Below are positions 48,961-62,080 of a DNA stretch of 64,000 nucleotides, one piece after another. The DNA is taken from positions 40,535,968 to 40,599,967 of the forward strand of contig CM051461.1 in the NCBI GenBank assembly GCA_028095005.1, in the 5' to 3' direction. The notes below the pieces were generated by a model. The model saw only the letters and a list, made by a program, of their open reading frames with translations, had not been told where the DNA came from and did not search any database. Each line of letters begins with the position of its first letter. Positions within the stretch are counted from its first letter, which is position 1. The translations under genes and the position numbers were made by a program. This DNA is from Rhynchospora pubera (Eukaryota > Streptophyta > Magnoliopsida > Poales > Cyperaceae).

Positions 48961-49595
48961 AATTAAACATTTATGAGATGTGATATTCTGCTTCTATGCA
49001 TAGATCAAGTTCTCACAATTTCTTTCTTGAGTTGGTAATTTTGAGAGTGGCTTTTTCTCGATAGCTATTCACAAAATTGTTGTTTCTTGACAGTAGCATT
49101 AACTTTATGATAATTATTGAGGTTCAAGAGAGGTAAAAATAATAAACCCTTAGAGATGGGAGTCTCACTTTGATGCCATTAATAAACCTGAATACTTATT
49201 ATTATTTTTTTTTTAAGAATGGCTTTGGCTGCTTTGGTCCATGGCATGTAATTTCTACTATTGAGAGGAACATTGGTTAGTTTATGAGATGAATTGAAAT
49301 CTAGATGTGGTTTTAGCACTGTGGTTACAATTTGTTGCTTTTGTTGGTTTATTATATAACAGCTCTTTGCATTATACAACGGGCAGACAATTTCAAACAG
49401 CAAATTTATCCGTTTTGTTTTTTATTAACAGACTGCATTGTATAACGCACAGGAGAAAAGAGTTTCTCATCCTCTCTTGTTTTGAGCATTTCATTAAGCA
49501 AAATCATTGAGATTAGTATTAAATTTTTTTAGCGTTTTGATTGTGAACATATATCAATCTTTGGTAATTGAGAACTTGTTAGTGCTTTTTAGAAA

Positions 49596-49899
49596 TTAGG
49601 CCGATCCACCTCGAGTTCTATTGTGACGAGATGATATGGTTCGAAGTTGTAGGCTCGTTCGTGTTGGAATAGAATGAAGCGCGTCTTTTTCATGGTTGCG
49701 AAAGACTAAAGCTAGCTCTTTCTAGCGGTTTAGAACTCCGTAATGAAGTTTGTGTGTTCTTTTTTCTCTTTATTTACTTACATTTGTTGCTTGCTTGCCT
49801 TGAATTGTTAATTGTTCGATTTATGCAAAATTGTCCAAACCGGTTTAAAATTTGAAATTGTATCTATTCACCCCTCTAGGTCTTTAATCAGGGACAATA
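49596..49899. mobile_element. Truncated LTR fragment related to the solo LTR at 13313-14824
   Basis: GGCCGATCCACCTCGAG, TTGTGACGAG, GGTTCGAAGTTGTAG, GAAGCGCGTC and GAACTCCGTAATGA follow the same order as 14463-14645. The end TTCACCCCTCTAGG ... AGGGACAATAA corresponds to the solo LTR's 3' terminus. The 5' two thirds, including the palindrome array, is missing. Confidence 0.8.
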
Positions 49900-50799
49900 A
49901 TAACGATAATGCAAGTTAGCATTTAAACAAGTCCCTAACGTTATTTCTAAAAATAGAAACATATAAAATTCTTTTTTTATAAACAAAATAAAACAATTTA
50001 TGAGATCAATCAGTCCTAAATTCTCCTTATTCTCAACTTATAGGTTTAATTATATTATGTAAATATGCAATGGCTTTCAAATTTAAACATCGCTTTTAAT
50101 GACAGTTAGTACACTTTTAAGTCTTTAATCCATTCTACGTAATAATTACAAGCTTTTTCCAGTTTTCTGAATTAATGCAATAATAATAAAAGCACTCAAA
50201 TTGTTATTTTTTGATGCAAAGACCTCTCTCTTTCTTAAAAAAAAAACAATTTTTTTATCGTGAATTTTACTGAAAAAATTTAAGCGTAATTTCAACAAAG
50301 ACGACTGGAGTTTTCCAGGCGACGTTTCATATGTTTCTTAGTTATATCATCTGTCGTTATTACTCATTAATTAGTAAGACCTTACATGATGTTGTTCTTG
50401 CTTATTATTCAATATTAAGGAGGCCAGAGTCACAATGACGGAGTCAGAAAATTTTATAATGGAGTTCACTAATCTTTAGAGCTAGCAATACAAATCGAGG
50501 TTGAGCGAGCTAACATGACCAAGGCTTGATTTTAAATGCATCGAATTATGTTGAATCGAGTTTTTTGAACACGAGCCGCAATCGAGCCTAGCTATACGCC
50601 ATCGATTGTTATACTTTTTATATAAAAGCAAGAAAATTACAAACTAATTAATATTTATTATCTTCTAGATTATTTATATATATATAATAATAATTTTTTT
50701 ATTATGATACATTGAAAAAAGTTAGTATTTATATTAAAAAAATAAATGGGACTGGCTAGTGTCAAACATATAGGCACATACACTTGTCTAATATGATAA
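49900..50799. other. Intergenic DNA without a supported gene
   Basis: AT-rich, with no element boundary or domain recognised. Confidence 0.45.
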
Positions 50800-51075
50800 A
50801 ATTTAAAATTTTAAGATTAGAATGGTCAATCCAAATCGCTCAAATTGTTCTAAGTTATAAAATCTCCATAGAGACCAAATTTTATATTTTTTCAAATTTT
50901 TTTACTATTTTTTCAAATTTTTGAATATACTCAATCTAAAAAGTTATGAACTCTCCAATTTTGAAAATTCGAAAAAAATAGTTAGAAAATTTGAATAAAA
51001 AATATAAAATTTAATTTTTAAGAATATTTGAATATAGAGATCATATTGAGCGGTTTGAATCGGTCGTTTGAAATT
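50800..51075. mobile_element. Foldback-family copy
   Basis: The left arm (AATGGTCAATCCAAATCGCT, ATAGAGACCAAATTTTATAT, TTTTTTCAAATTTTTTTACT) pairs with the right arm (AAATTTGAATAAAAAATAT, ATAGAGATCATATTGAGCGG, TTTGAATCGGTCGTTTGAAA). It matches the layout of 16358-16744 without its outer ends. Confidence 0.75.
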
Positions 51076-51403
51076 TTTATGGTTGACGTCTGGATCATAT
51101 TTGACGTCTTATATATTTGATTCTAACATTACTCAAAATAAATATATTATATATCAAATTAAATATTGAATGTTACAAATAAATATAATAAAATTACATA
51201 TCTAGGTCTTTGAAGTAAAATTCGAATGAGTCAAATTAATTACGAGCCAAAATCAAGTGAGTCAATTTCGAAAAAATTGAATTGATCTCAAGGAAATCAC
51301 GATCATAATTTTTTTCCACCTCTACTAATTTTTCCAAAAAAACCTCACTAACAGTTGCATCAAAAAAATATGTATGGAGTTCAACAATGAAAAATAACAT
51401 AAA

Positions 51404-51432
51404 CTAGCTACTGCATCGCGCTTCGCGCGATG
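51404..51432 (-). mobile_element. Helitron-like 3' terminus
   Basis: On the minus strand a strong hairpin CATCGCGC-GAA-GCGCGATG is followed six bases later by CTAG and then host T. Plant Helitrons end in such a GC hairpin, then CTRR, inserted before T. The element body would extend to higher coordinates; its 5' end (TC after A) was not found, and no Rep/helicase sequence is visible. Confidence 0.6.
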
Positions 51433-54400
51433 TATGATTAATCTAAAATGGTTGTATTGTTGATTAAAGTTTTTTTTTATTGGGTATCTAATTTTTTTTT
51501 GTGCTGTCATTTTATTTTTTCGGATTTTTTTGTGGACAGAATGCAAATGTTTTGTAATTGAGATTGTGCATGGTTATCAGATTTGGAGGTTCCGCGGTTT
51601 GTAATTGAGATTCGTGTTTTGATTAAAGTATTGGCATTTAGCGTGCAATCACATCTTGTGCGATCTTTTTTTTTCTATGAGCTATTAAGAAACTGGTATC
51701 ACAATAATTTTTCGATGAAATTGTAAGATTTTATATTGTGAATAGTACAAATTATTGTACGCAATAAAAATGGTAAATCTGATGAATTTACTTTATCGAT
51801 TGTGAATTGTTTTCTTACTAAGTCGCTTCTTTCATATGTAAGCCCTTCAATACCTCTGCAAACTTGAAATATTTGTTCATGAGAATAAATCACAATCAAT
51901 ATGAGGATATGATCATTGCATTTAAGATTTTTAATAACTAATAAGCTGAATAATGTAGGAAGCACCTTCACGATTTTATTTTTACTTTTTTATCATCTAT
52001 TTCTAAAGGTTCGTGTAGATTATACCTGGTAATAACACCATAACTACTTGCACCAGCCACCCAAAATGAAAGCACAATTGATTTCGTAAATGTTAAATAA
52101 AAATATAAATTTTTTTTGTGAGACATTATTTCCTAAAACCAACAGCAATCTTATATTGGAAATTTGGTTCACAAATAACGAAATGAAATGAGACAAAAGA
52201 ATTATACAAAATTGAACTGACCTTGTTACTAAGGTGATCATATTTGAACAGATCAATCAATTTGTTGTGATCATCGATTCCAACATCGATGAGTATACCA
52301 ATACATACCAGTAAAGTCCGATACCGAAAATGTACCTAAAGCAAATTGTGTATATTACTAACTAATTTTATTTGTAAGTTCCAATATAATAAATAATAAT
52401 CATTAAAATCTAATGCAATCGCGAAATTATTTAGATCGGTCCTAGAATTCTTTTACTATACACCTATGTTCAGGATATACCATTGCAGGATATAAGGGGA
52501 GACTTTATAGAAAAAAGAAAAACCTTGTAGATGTACCCTAGCTAACTATGCACACTAACAGATTATTAATCAGTATCGATATGGCATAGAAGGAAAAAAA
52601 TAAATAAAATTTGACAACAATAAAGAAAAAAAAGAAAATATACTATTTGATGAAATATTAATGAATATTTACTGGATAAGCTATCAGAAGAAGTTTTAAT
52701 AAATGAAAGCAATTTTTTTTTTTGATATGAGATAAGCATACCTCTGGACTTATGAGAGAGATCGAGGCCAGTGCATAATGACCAACTATTTTAAATGTGT
52801 GATTAATTTATAAGAGCCTAAGATAAACTTTTATATTGATTTAAAATTTGAAGGAAAAAAAAGTTATGAGGAACAATATTGAACGGACTTTACTAATTCA
52901 ACCTGCATATTTCTGAAATTATAAATACCATAAAAGAAAGCCGTACCAGTTTCAGATCAGATTGCTTCCATGCTTGCTAAAGAGGTTTGAAGCAACAGTA
53001 CACATGAAGTGCACCTTGACTGTCATGGACTCATGGTCTTGACTTTATCTGCATGTAAAGATTAGGCCTATTATTGAATCCCTTCAGACTACAACACTCA
53101 TGTCTTCAGAAGTTACGTTCATTTCTATAACAGATAATCATGGAACTCTTTGGTTAATTCATCTGTATATACATATGATAATTATATGACTTTTCAATTA
53201 GTTCATTCCTAATAAAATATATCGCACACCAATTATAAAATTGCATGGATGGTTCTTTTACAGGTAAGCACTGTACATGTTGGTATAGAGCAAAAGGAAA
53301 AGCCACTGATCCAATTAAATATATAAAAATTAGAGAGGATTAAATGAAGACATGATCTTTAATAAAGGTGTGGAAAAATTGAGAGCCATCAATGACCTAT
53401 TTTTCTTCCATGTAGTTAAAAGATTTGTAATTGTTTATACCTTCAACCAAAATATATAGAATCTTCCAGAAATGCCCTTAGTTCTGATTCGCTACATAAT
53501 TCAAACTGCACAGAAGTTTAGAACTTAAGATTACGTATCTATCATAAAAATTCAAATACATTGTCAAAAAAGAAATAAACATTAGTAATGAAAAAGTCAA
53601 TTTAGATGAGGATTCCTTGTTTTCTGACTACTTGTGAAAGGATGAACAAATAAAAATATTAATCAGTAAGCATAAAGTATAAAAATAAAATATTTATGTA
53701 ATTATATATAATTTGATTTATGTGCACATAGGAATATCATCAAGAAGAAAACAACAGCCAGTTTGGCAGGCCATTATTTAAAAACACATTGCTTGTATAC
53801 ATAGGAGCTTCTAGGCAGAAACACTCTTTGTGTAAGCAACGAAACTATCATAAATTTTTTGAGGTGTGAAAATTTCATTGGTGAGTAATTTGAAGCGTTT
53901 AATTTGCTTCTAAAAGACCCGACAACAAATAGCAGAATGAAAGAAATCAAGAGAGGAATACTACTAACATGGGGAAAAAGAAAAAACCAACAAAAGTAGC
54001 CACAGTATATAAAGTGTGAACTTATCTCTTTACCTTTTTTTTGGAAACCAAGAATTCTACATAGAAAATAAGAAAGCTACTTAAGAACAAAAAATAATAT
54101 CTCAGAGGTACAATTAGAAATGAAATTTTTATAATAAATAGCATAGAGATAGGCTGATAGAATGTTCTCATCAGAAAATTACTGCCATCTTCAAATGAAG
54201 CAATGAAATATTCTGGTCCAATGTGAACATTTTTTGTGAAAAATCACATTGAAGCCTCTATAAGTTAGCAAAATCAGAAATCAATAAATAGGTTTAAGGA
54301 CAGCTAAAAATTCACACCAAAATGCAAGGAAACACCGTGGCCTCTAGAATAAGTCTTTCTGATATGAAAACTGAACATCAAACGAAGATCGGTAAGGCTT

Positions 54401-56472
54401 TCCAATTAAAGAACTAAACCTTCGAATAAGATTGAAATAGTTAGGAATCTAGATAAGCGGTGAACTGTACCAGCTTGAAACAGTGAAGAAAGTGAAGAAA
54501 ATGACCTATAGACACATTCTACGCAAAAGAAAAAACTCCTAAACTAATTTTTATAAATAGAATAGAAAAGATAAAAGATAAAAGCGAATATAAATCACAA
54601 AGAGAACATAAACATAGCTAAAATTTTAGAAATAGAAAGGCTAATTCCATACTTTCATATATGTCACAAATCTGTTAAAGCATCTATGAATATAAAAAAA
54701 ATCATGATAAAATTGAATTAAAGATAAAACATACCAGTATGATGGTATGGACTGCAAATCAACAAATTTAGGAAAACACCCGTGCAAGAGGCGGTAAGGC
54801 AGTACAGACTCCGCTTTCAACATCTGAAGCTGAAAAGAAACAAAGAGAGACTTAGCTAATGAAAACTCATTCTAAAAGAAAACTTACATGGTAAGAGAGA
54901 GCAAGAACATACCTCGAAAAGCAAGAACAGGCCAGCTAAGACATCACCAGAAAGAAACAACCATAAGAATAATTTGCAGCACAGCACAATACACGGAAGG
55001 GTCGTAGCAGCACAGCCGAAAGGAACGACCGTATACACACCTGAGAAATGCTTAATCGGGAATCTCATCCCCAAGCACGAAGCACATGCGAAGTGAAACA
55101 AATTCTGAGTAGAAAATATCCCAAGCATGTCAGGCCATCGAAGCAAAAATTCATCAATAATAATGAATCAATATAAATCTACTGTAATATAACATTTGAC
55201 AGAAAAAGTATAAATTTTTTTTATGCTAAGAGGTTCCCAATCATTTAAATTTGGTAAACTCTATAGCATTTCAAATTATATATACACTCTCTAAATAGTT
55301 AGGATATGTAAGCTCTTTTTGTGGAATAGGTCTGATGGTGGCCTTCATAAAAAAAGATAAAACAGAAAAATAAGTTAGATAAACCCACACCCATAACCGC
55401 ATCAGAAAAATAAGTTAGATAAACCCACACCAACTATTATAATAGGTTCGAAACTTTCTCATCGGGAGGGTCAGAAACAGAGGCGCTTGTTTAGAAATTT
55501 TTGCCTAAGAAAAGAATATCAAATTCTTTCTCAACAGTTTCCAAGATAAAACATGATGGAATGAATAAAGGAGGCACATAAAAATCGTACCCAAACGTCA
55601 ATAATCTTAGAAGAGATGTACTCCTACAGGTGCACCCTTGGACTCCACACTAATAGCGGCAGACTTCTCATCCTAATAAAACAGTACCAACAACAATTAT
55701 CAAAAGTAACTCCATTTTACATACTTACCCTGGAACTGTAGAGTTTCTTGACCCAACAGCTATATCACATTTCTATCCCTTACAGAATTGAAATTGTAAG
55801 TTGAACACACACGCAGTAACCGAAAAACAAAAGGAGAAGATAAAGAAACTATTAGGCATACCATGAATACTAAGCAAGACCATGTAATCATTTTTAGCAA
55901 CATCTTTATTCATCCAAACCTATAGGTAAAATTAGAAATGTATATATTTAGTATTTTATCGGCATATTTCACTTAGTATGAACTGAAGCGCATAAAATCA
56001 ATTTCACTGAACAGTAAATACATCCAAACCTTTATTCATCAAATTTGCAAGGACCTGAACTTACATGCAAGATGAAAAAAGAGATATAAAATACAGAATT
56101 TTCGAACATATATTGTGTAATATCAATTTTAAAATACGACTTTCTGAATGAAAATAAAACATAAAATAAGATTGCTAGAACTAACAATTCACTAAATGAC
56201 ATTTATGTTTCCAGAACAGTAGCATATCATGATGAAGAAAATATTTGAGATTAAACCAGCATTCCATTCGGCCTTATCTCCAGCAGCAATTAGAGCAGTT
56301 TTAACAAAAAGAAAAAAGGCAACACCAACTCTGGAATCTAAGATCATATAAACACTGACAATTTTTTATTTTATGGAGGCAGCTTATTAGTATCAAATAT
56401 ACAAAGTTCTTTTTTGTTAAAAATAAAAAACCAAAAAAATTGAGCAAAGAACTAACTCAGCAAGTACTATAC
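51433..56472. other. Long AT-rich region without a recognised gene
   Basis: It may include the body of a Helitron and downstream parts of the unidentified minus-strand locus at 56473-58300. One possible exon-like piece, about 55622-55667 on the minus strand, reads DEKSAAISVESKGAP after a TTTTATTAG acceptor, but its phase does not fit the exon at 56473-56533. The other frames have no domain. Confidence 0.35.
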
Positions 56473-58300
56473 CAGATTGATGTGGGCTTCTATATTGCTC
56501 CTCTCGAAGGAAAGATGGTCGGCATTGTTCAACCTGATAAATCCGAGAATCCAAAACTAAATTATCAGCATGAATAAGAGAGAGACACTAAGGCTGATGA
56601 AGGACTTCAATTACTATGCCAAACCTCTAATTGGCTACATTCATTTCTAATTGTAAAATTTGTTGCTTTCTTGCATCACAATCACACGACAAATAAAAAT
56701 AAGAACCGAGCAAGAGTAAAATAGGTTGACAACAACAAACTTGCCATAGAGCAATCAACCGATATTGCTTTTTAATTTGTGTTCCCATGATCTTTTTTTC
56801 ATCAATTTGACAGTCTCAGCATCCCATAAGCTGTCATAAATGAATGCTCTCCAAATCAGAAAACAAAATATATCTACTGTCATATACTTCAGCAAAATAG
56901 ATAGAACTATTTAATCACCAAAACTACACAAATATACTCAGAAGTGGTACCTATTTTGTTGGCTTCTTTTGGATAATTGAGCCTGTTATTGCTTGTTACT
57001 CCTCGATCTTAAATTGCTGATCCCAGAAAATGCTGGCATATGAGAAATATTACGTGAAAATAAAATAAATAAATCTGAAATTGTAATCGCTATTCTAAAG
57101 CAACAGATGGAGGCTGACCAATGACAATAATTAGTGTTAGTCATAACTAAACCCACATATGTAACCTATCATCTAGTTTTGAATATGTTACAAATGCAAC
57201 TCAAATTTTTTTAAGATAATGACCAAGGTCTATCTAGTTTTTTTTTTTTTTAAATCATATGGCACCAGTGAACAATCATGCATAGGTTGGCAATTGATTT
57301 TTAAATTTCAAGAAAAGTATCAAGAAAGAAAGAACCTTGTCATACTCGTGAAGACGAAAATCCTCATACCCAATGGCCACGCCGACCTTTCCTTCAAAAT
57401 CGACCTCATTCGAGCAGAATGTTTTATTCTTGTTTCCATGAACGATTAGTACTGGACCATTCTCTATGGTATTCTCCACCTCAAGGTTTGCTGGACTCTG
57501 TACTAACGGTTATAATGGTTCATTAATGATCCTCGTTTCAGAAGAATAGGCGAACTTTAATTGTTAACATAGGACCTAAAACAAATACATGGTTATGCTG
57601 TCCTAAGAAATGGTTATGGTGGTTCAGTGGATCAACACTATAATTTTAACCCTTCCCTTGCTAAAATAAGTAAAATGAAAATTTTGTATGAAACACATCT
57701 ACAAAGATTCAACACCAGGAAGCTAACAAATACAGTGCTTTGATAAGTTGTTTAGCCAAAATGAGATGAAATCGAGTCCCTTCCCTTAACCACCACAGAC
57801 CCTGGCGAATGTTGTACGACATTATAAGAGGAGACCTCCATGAAATTTTCATTACTCAACCAAAATCTATTCGAAATCAACACAAAACAATCTCGCAACC
57901 CAAACCCGAGGGAAAATCGTGAATGCAAGGAAAAAGAAGGAAAAAAAAAAAGAAGCACACTCACCGAACTAAGCAAGGACTGAGAAGAGAAGAGACCCAG
58001 CTCTCTGCCTCAACAGCGTCCTAGGTTCAGAAGTCACAAATTCCCAAACCTGCAAGGTGTAAAAGAGAGAGAAAAATAAAGATCATGCCAAAATAGAAGA
58101 GGACCAGAAAATAGCAAAGGAAAGACAGATAAAAGAGGGTAATTTACCTTGAAAATGAGAAGAAAGAGAAGGTGAAGAGCTGGCTGGGGATTCTGGGGAG
58201 GAGAAAAAAAGGTAAATCGCTAAGAAAAGAGGCGAAGAGCAATGTACCGGAAGCAAACAGTGGAATCCAGTCTCTTCCATAGTGCGCACAAAAGCTTACC
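56473..58300 (-). other. Unidentified minus-strand locus with exon-like pieces
   Basis: Plausible spliced exons on the minus strand are a leader exon ending at TTTTCAAG|GTAAAT (58147), 57965-58049, 57336-57497 and 56473-56533. The third is exactly 54 codons between a TAGTACAG acceptor and a GACAAG|GTTC donor. It reads PVLIVHGNKNKTFCSNEVDF then EGKVGVAIGYEDFRLHEYDK. The fourth continues in phase as VEQCRPSFLREEQYRSPHQS. Both look like protein-coding exons, but I do not recognise the family. No start codon or downstream exon could be joined with confidence, so it may be a non-coding or decaying gene. Confidence 0.4.
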
Positions 58301-59299
58301 ACTGCCGCCGTACACATCGGAATGAGGAGAAAGTACAGTCATCCCAATGGCTCCGTGCGGAAGCGAAGAAGAACAGATCAGATGCGGCAAAAAAGAGGAG
58401 AGCAAGGCAGCCAGAAAGGAAAGAGTAGGGACACGCACGAAAGCAAACAAAGAGACGGAAGCAGACAAACAAAAGGGACGTATGCAGCAAAGAGAAAGTG
58501 GGAACGGACAGACCAGATGAGATCCATCGAATGAGGAACAGTAGGCTGAACCGTTGCGATTGGAGATTCACCTACAGTAACTGAAGGTATTGAAATTGAG
58601 TTACTTATAATATTTATGGGGTTCAAATAGATTATATATGTAATAAATTTGTATTTTTTAACTATCAATATTCATCTTTAATAACATTATTTTAAAAAAT
58701 AGGGGTGACGTTGACACTCCTATCTTGAACTTAGGTCCGTCCCTTGCCAGAGATATATAAAAAAAAATCGTCTCAAATGTGAACAGGTATGAAAGAATGA
58801 CAGTTGGAATCAGCAGATTTATTTGAAAAAAAGAAAAAAAAAACAATTCGTTGTACTTTTCCGAGGTGATCTGGCTAATTAATTGGCACCTAATACTATT
58901 GACATGCATCATCCTTTGCGTATGTTAAGTTTCTGACACGAAATAGCTAACAACCACTCTGAGTAAACCGCCTAATCTTGTATACATAATTCCGTTTTTC
59001 AATAAAAAAAAATTGTCAATAGGTGATTGCCTATCGGAAAAATCATTTTATTGTGCGTTGCTGATCAACAAGGTATTTTTCAGATGATTAATCGTATTGC
59101 TTTTAGTTAGTTTATATGAGAAATAATGGGTTCATTATTAATCTAGTTGTTCAAGATATCCTATATTATTATATTATTGGATAGAAATAGTTATACTTAT
59201 TATATGTCCTCCTTTTTCTAATATAACAAACTGGGTAGACTAAAATCAACTACGACTGACGGATGGACCCGTCATCTGTAATTAAATCTTATTTTTTGA
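58301..59299. other. Upstream flank of the unidentified locus
   Basis: The GC-richer first 270 bp, to about 58570, could hold its promoter or transcription start. The overlapping frames there (both strands, 58220-58668) lack domains. The rest is AT-rich with nothing recognised. Confidence 0.4.
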
Positions 59300-59575
59300 A
59301 GTTCTAATGGTTAGTATAATAGAACCGTTCAATGTGTTTTTCATATTGAAATCTCATTAGAGACCAACTTTTATATTTTTTCTGAATTTCTTTACTATTT
59401 TTTTTAAAATCATTATAATTGAAGGGTCCATAATTGTTTAGATTAAGAATTTTGTAAAATACAAAAAAATTCTAAAAAAATTTAAAGAAATATAAAATTT
59501 GGTCTCCAATCAGATTTCAATATGTCAATATAAATAACACATTGCACGGTTTGGATCTGCTGTTAGAATATCAAA
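59300..59575. mobile_element. Foldback-family copy
   Basis: Arms of about 110 bp: TATTGAAATCTCATTAGAGA with CCAACTTTTATATTTTTTCT pairs with AAATATAAAATTTGGTCTCC and AATCAGATTTCAATATG. The centre holds AAAATCATTATAATTGAAGG, close to the centre of 16358-16744. Confidence 0.75.
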
Positions 59576-60565
59576 AATTGAAATATAATCGCAGTTGACG
59601 AGCTCATCTACAGTTCCGGGTGATTTTAGTCTACCTCCAAACTTTTTAGGATGAGAATGATAAACAGTAAAAAGGAAAAAAAATTGCAAAAATATCGGAA
59701 CCGTACAATGGAGATTGCTATTGTTGTTGCCGTACAGCTTGAGTTTGGTAGTCTTGTATAGTTGTATTCACCAAGACAGGATAACAACAATATATTCGGA
59801 TTGAAATTTAAGATCATGACTGGACTAAGGGAAATAAACATGATTAATTGTTTTTGTATTTTTTTTTTGGTCAAAGTTCCATCATTATTGGTACGACTTA
59901 CCTGATCTCAATATAAATCCTCCTTTATTTGATGCCTTCTTTATATCTGATATGATACCATATGGAATCGTATCTTATCGTGTCATATGATCATATCATA
60001 TAGGAGATGATTATTGGCACAGTAACAGTTGTTCAAATATGGTGCTTGTGATTCCCATGGCTGTTTTACGGCACACGTTATAATTTATAAAATAGTGAAT
60101 TATAAATTGTGACGTGTTTGGTGCGTTCACACGGTACAGACCTGTGTATTGTGTTACCACGACACAACACACTATATGTACAGATTTAATACGATACGGG
60201 TGTGTTAGTGTGGCGTTTAAAACTGTGTCGTGTTGGCATTTTTCAGTAAAATGATAAAGTTTAACATGACACGGTTCAACACAGTACCATTTGACACGGT
60301 ACGGTTACAACACGACACAATACGGCTCAATATATTTTTTAAATTTTAAAATTCAAAATTAAATAAAATAATATAAAAATATTAATGCACTATAAAAAAA
60401 GTAAATTAATTTGAAATTTCACATGTTTTTATAAAATTCAAAATTTTAACATAGCAAAAAAAATTGTTTGAGTTATGTACTAGAAGTCAATAGTTTAATG
60501 ACTTATTTTAGTTTATGTTATCGATGATATTCGATCATTTGTTCCTAGAATTTTTTATTGACAGA
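59576..60565. other. Intergenic DNA with a repetitive ACACGG/GTGTCG patch
   Basis: Between about 60060 and 60330 short motifs such as ACACGGTAC, AACACGACAC and GTGTCGTGTTGG recur on both strands, suggesting the subterminal region of an old hAT-like element. No ends were identified. No gene is seen. Confidence 0.4.
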
Positions 60566-60826
60566 TCATTCAGGTCGAGGATCTGACCATCCTCGGAATT
60601 ACTTTCCGCCATCTGCTTTTCGCTATCATCCCCATCATCCCTAGTAAAACGCGTTATTTTTTTTTCATTTTCAGCCATCGTTATCCAGAGGATGATGGGA
60701 TGATAGCGAAAAGAGGATGAGAGAATGAGCGCTGGGGAGGATGAGGATGAGCGATGGGGAGAATGGAGAACAGAGCGAATCAGAGGGTACGGAGGGGGAG
60801 GGGGAGGGAGGAGGGAGTGATATATT

Positions 60827-61145
60827 AAGGTTCTACTTAATATATTAAAGGTTCTAGTTAATATGTATATAGATTCTAGTTAATATAGTTAAGGTTCTAG
60901 TTAAGATGTATTAAGGTTCTGGTTAATACAATAAAAGTTCTAGTTAATATCTATAAAATTTCTGGTTAATACAGTAAAGATTCTAGTTAATATATATAAA
61001 AGTTCTCATTAATACAGTAAAGATTCTAGCTAATATGTATAAATGTTCTAACTAATATAATAAAAATTCTAGTTAATATATATAAAAGTTCTGGTTAATA
61101 CAATAAATATTCTAGTTAAAATATATAAAGGTTCTACTTAATTGA
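60827..61145. repeat. Minisatellite, 21-22 bp unit, about 15 copies
   Basis: The unit is approximately AA(G/A)(G/A)TTCTAGTTAATAT followed by ATATA or AGTA. Many neighbouring units alternate between a CTAGTTAATAT form and a CTGGTTAATAC form, giving a 43-bp higher-order period. Flanks include GGATGATGGGATGATAGCG on the left and its near-complement at about 60618-60640, so the array may lie inside a larger inverted-repeat element (about 60566-61352). Confidence 0.85.
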
Positions 61146-62080
61146 CTAATAACCAGAATAGTTGCTCCTTTTTCTCTGTGTCTGTGTCGCTCCCTCACCT
61201 GTGTGTCGCTTCTTCCCTCCTCTCTGTGTCGCTCATCTTTCCCTCCCTTCATCCTCTTATCTAAAAAAAAGAAAACGTGTCATCCTCTCATCCAAAAAAA
61301 GAAAACGTGTGAGAGAATGATAAAGATGGTAGAAGTCTGAGATGATCCTTATATCGTTTCGTGATAAGGTATTTTTCTATTAAATAAAGTTGAAAATAAA
61401 TATTTGAACTAATAAAAAAAATTAAATACTCAAAAAAAAGAATTTATTGAACTTTAGTGGAAAAAAGAAGTCAGAACGGCTCCAATTTGTTCTGATGTCA
61501 AGCCCGCACTTCTATGAAGTCTCGACTTCCAAAATCTGTTATCACGCCATGAAAAATCGATGAAAAAATTTAACTCCATTGGCTTTTTCAGTTGATGTTA
61601 TTATCATCAGCTTAATAAAAATCACTTTTAGTTTATACAAATTATCTACATTACAAGCACTCCGTACACGACACGCGTCATTTCAAATCGCTAAGCGTGT
61701 AAACTATTTGACAAGTCACCACTTAATCAAGACACGTCATTACTCGTAGAAGTCAGTAAAACCTTCTTAGTAGCCTCGGTACTTTCACACAGGAGCAAAA
61801 AGTATTCAAGGATCTTCTGTGGCGTAATTTCAATTTCCCTAGAGAAACCAAACGATTATACTAAATACCACAGAGTAGTGCACTTCACTCAATCCCAAAT
61901 TATCCAAAGGGGATCTTAGCACTGAATCCAATCTCCTACGAAATGACAAAAATACCCCTGTACTTGTAACCCCTAGCGGCACCCAACAAGGCCTCTCTAC
62001 CTTACGTTCGTCGGAGTCCTAATTCCTCAACCCTCCGATCGACCACCTGAGCTGGCAGATCGACAGATCCAACGGTCCAG
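61146..62080. other. Upstream region of the 62081 gene
   Basis: Contains the right part of the minisatellite-bearing element up to about 61352, then AT-rich DNA, then a GC-richer leader from about 61970. No clear TATA box could be assigned. Confidence 0.45.

Noticed and set aside
54641..55146. Minus frames of 60 and 96 codons
   Set aside because: Hydrophobic but with no conserved pattern or splice continuity to the exons at 56.5-57.5 kb.
58220..58668. Four overlapping frames of 70-96 codons
   Set aside because: Present on both strands without domains; more likely promoter or leader of the minus-strand locus.
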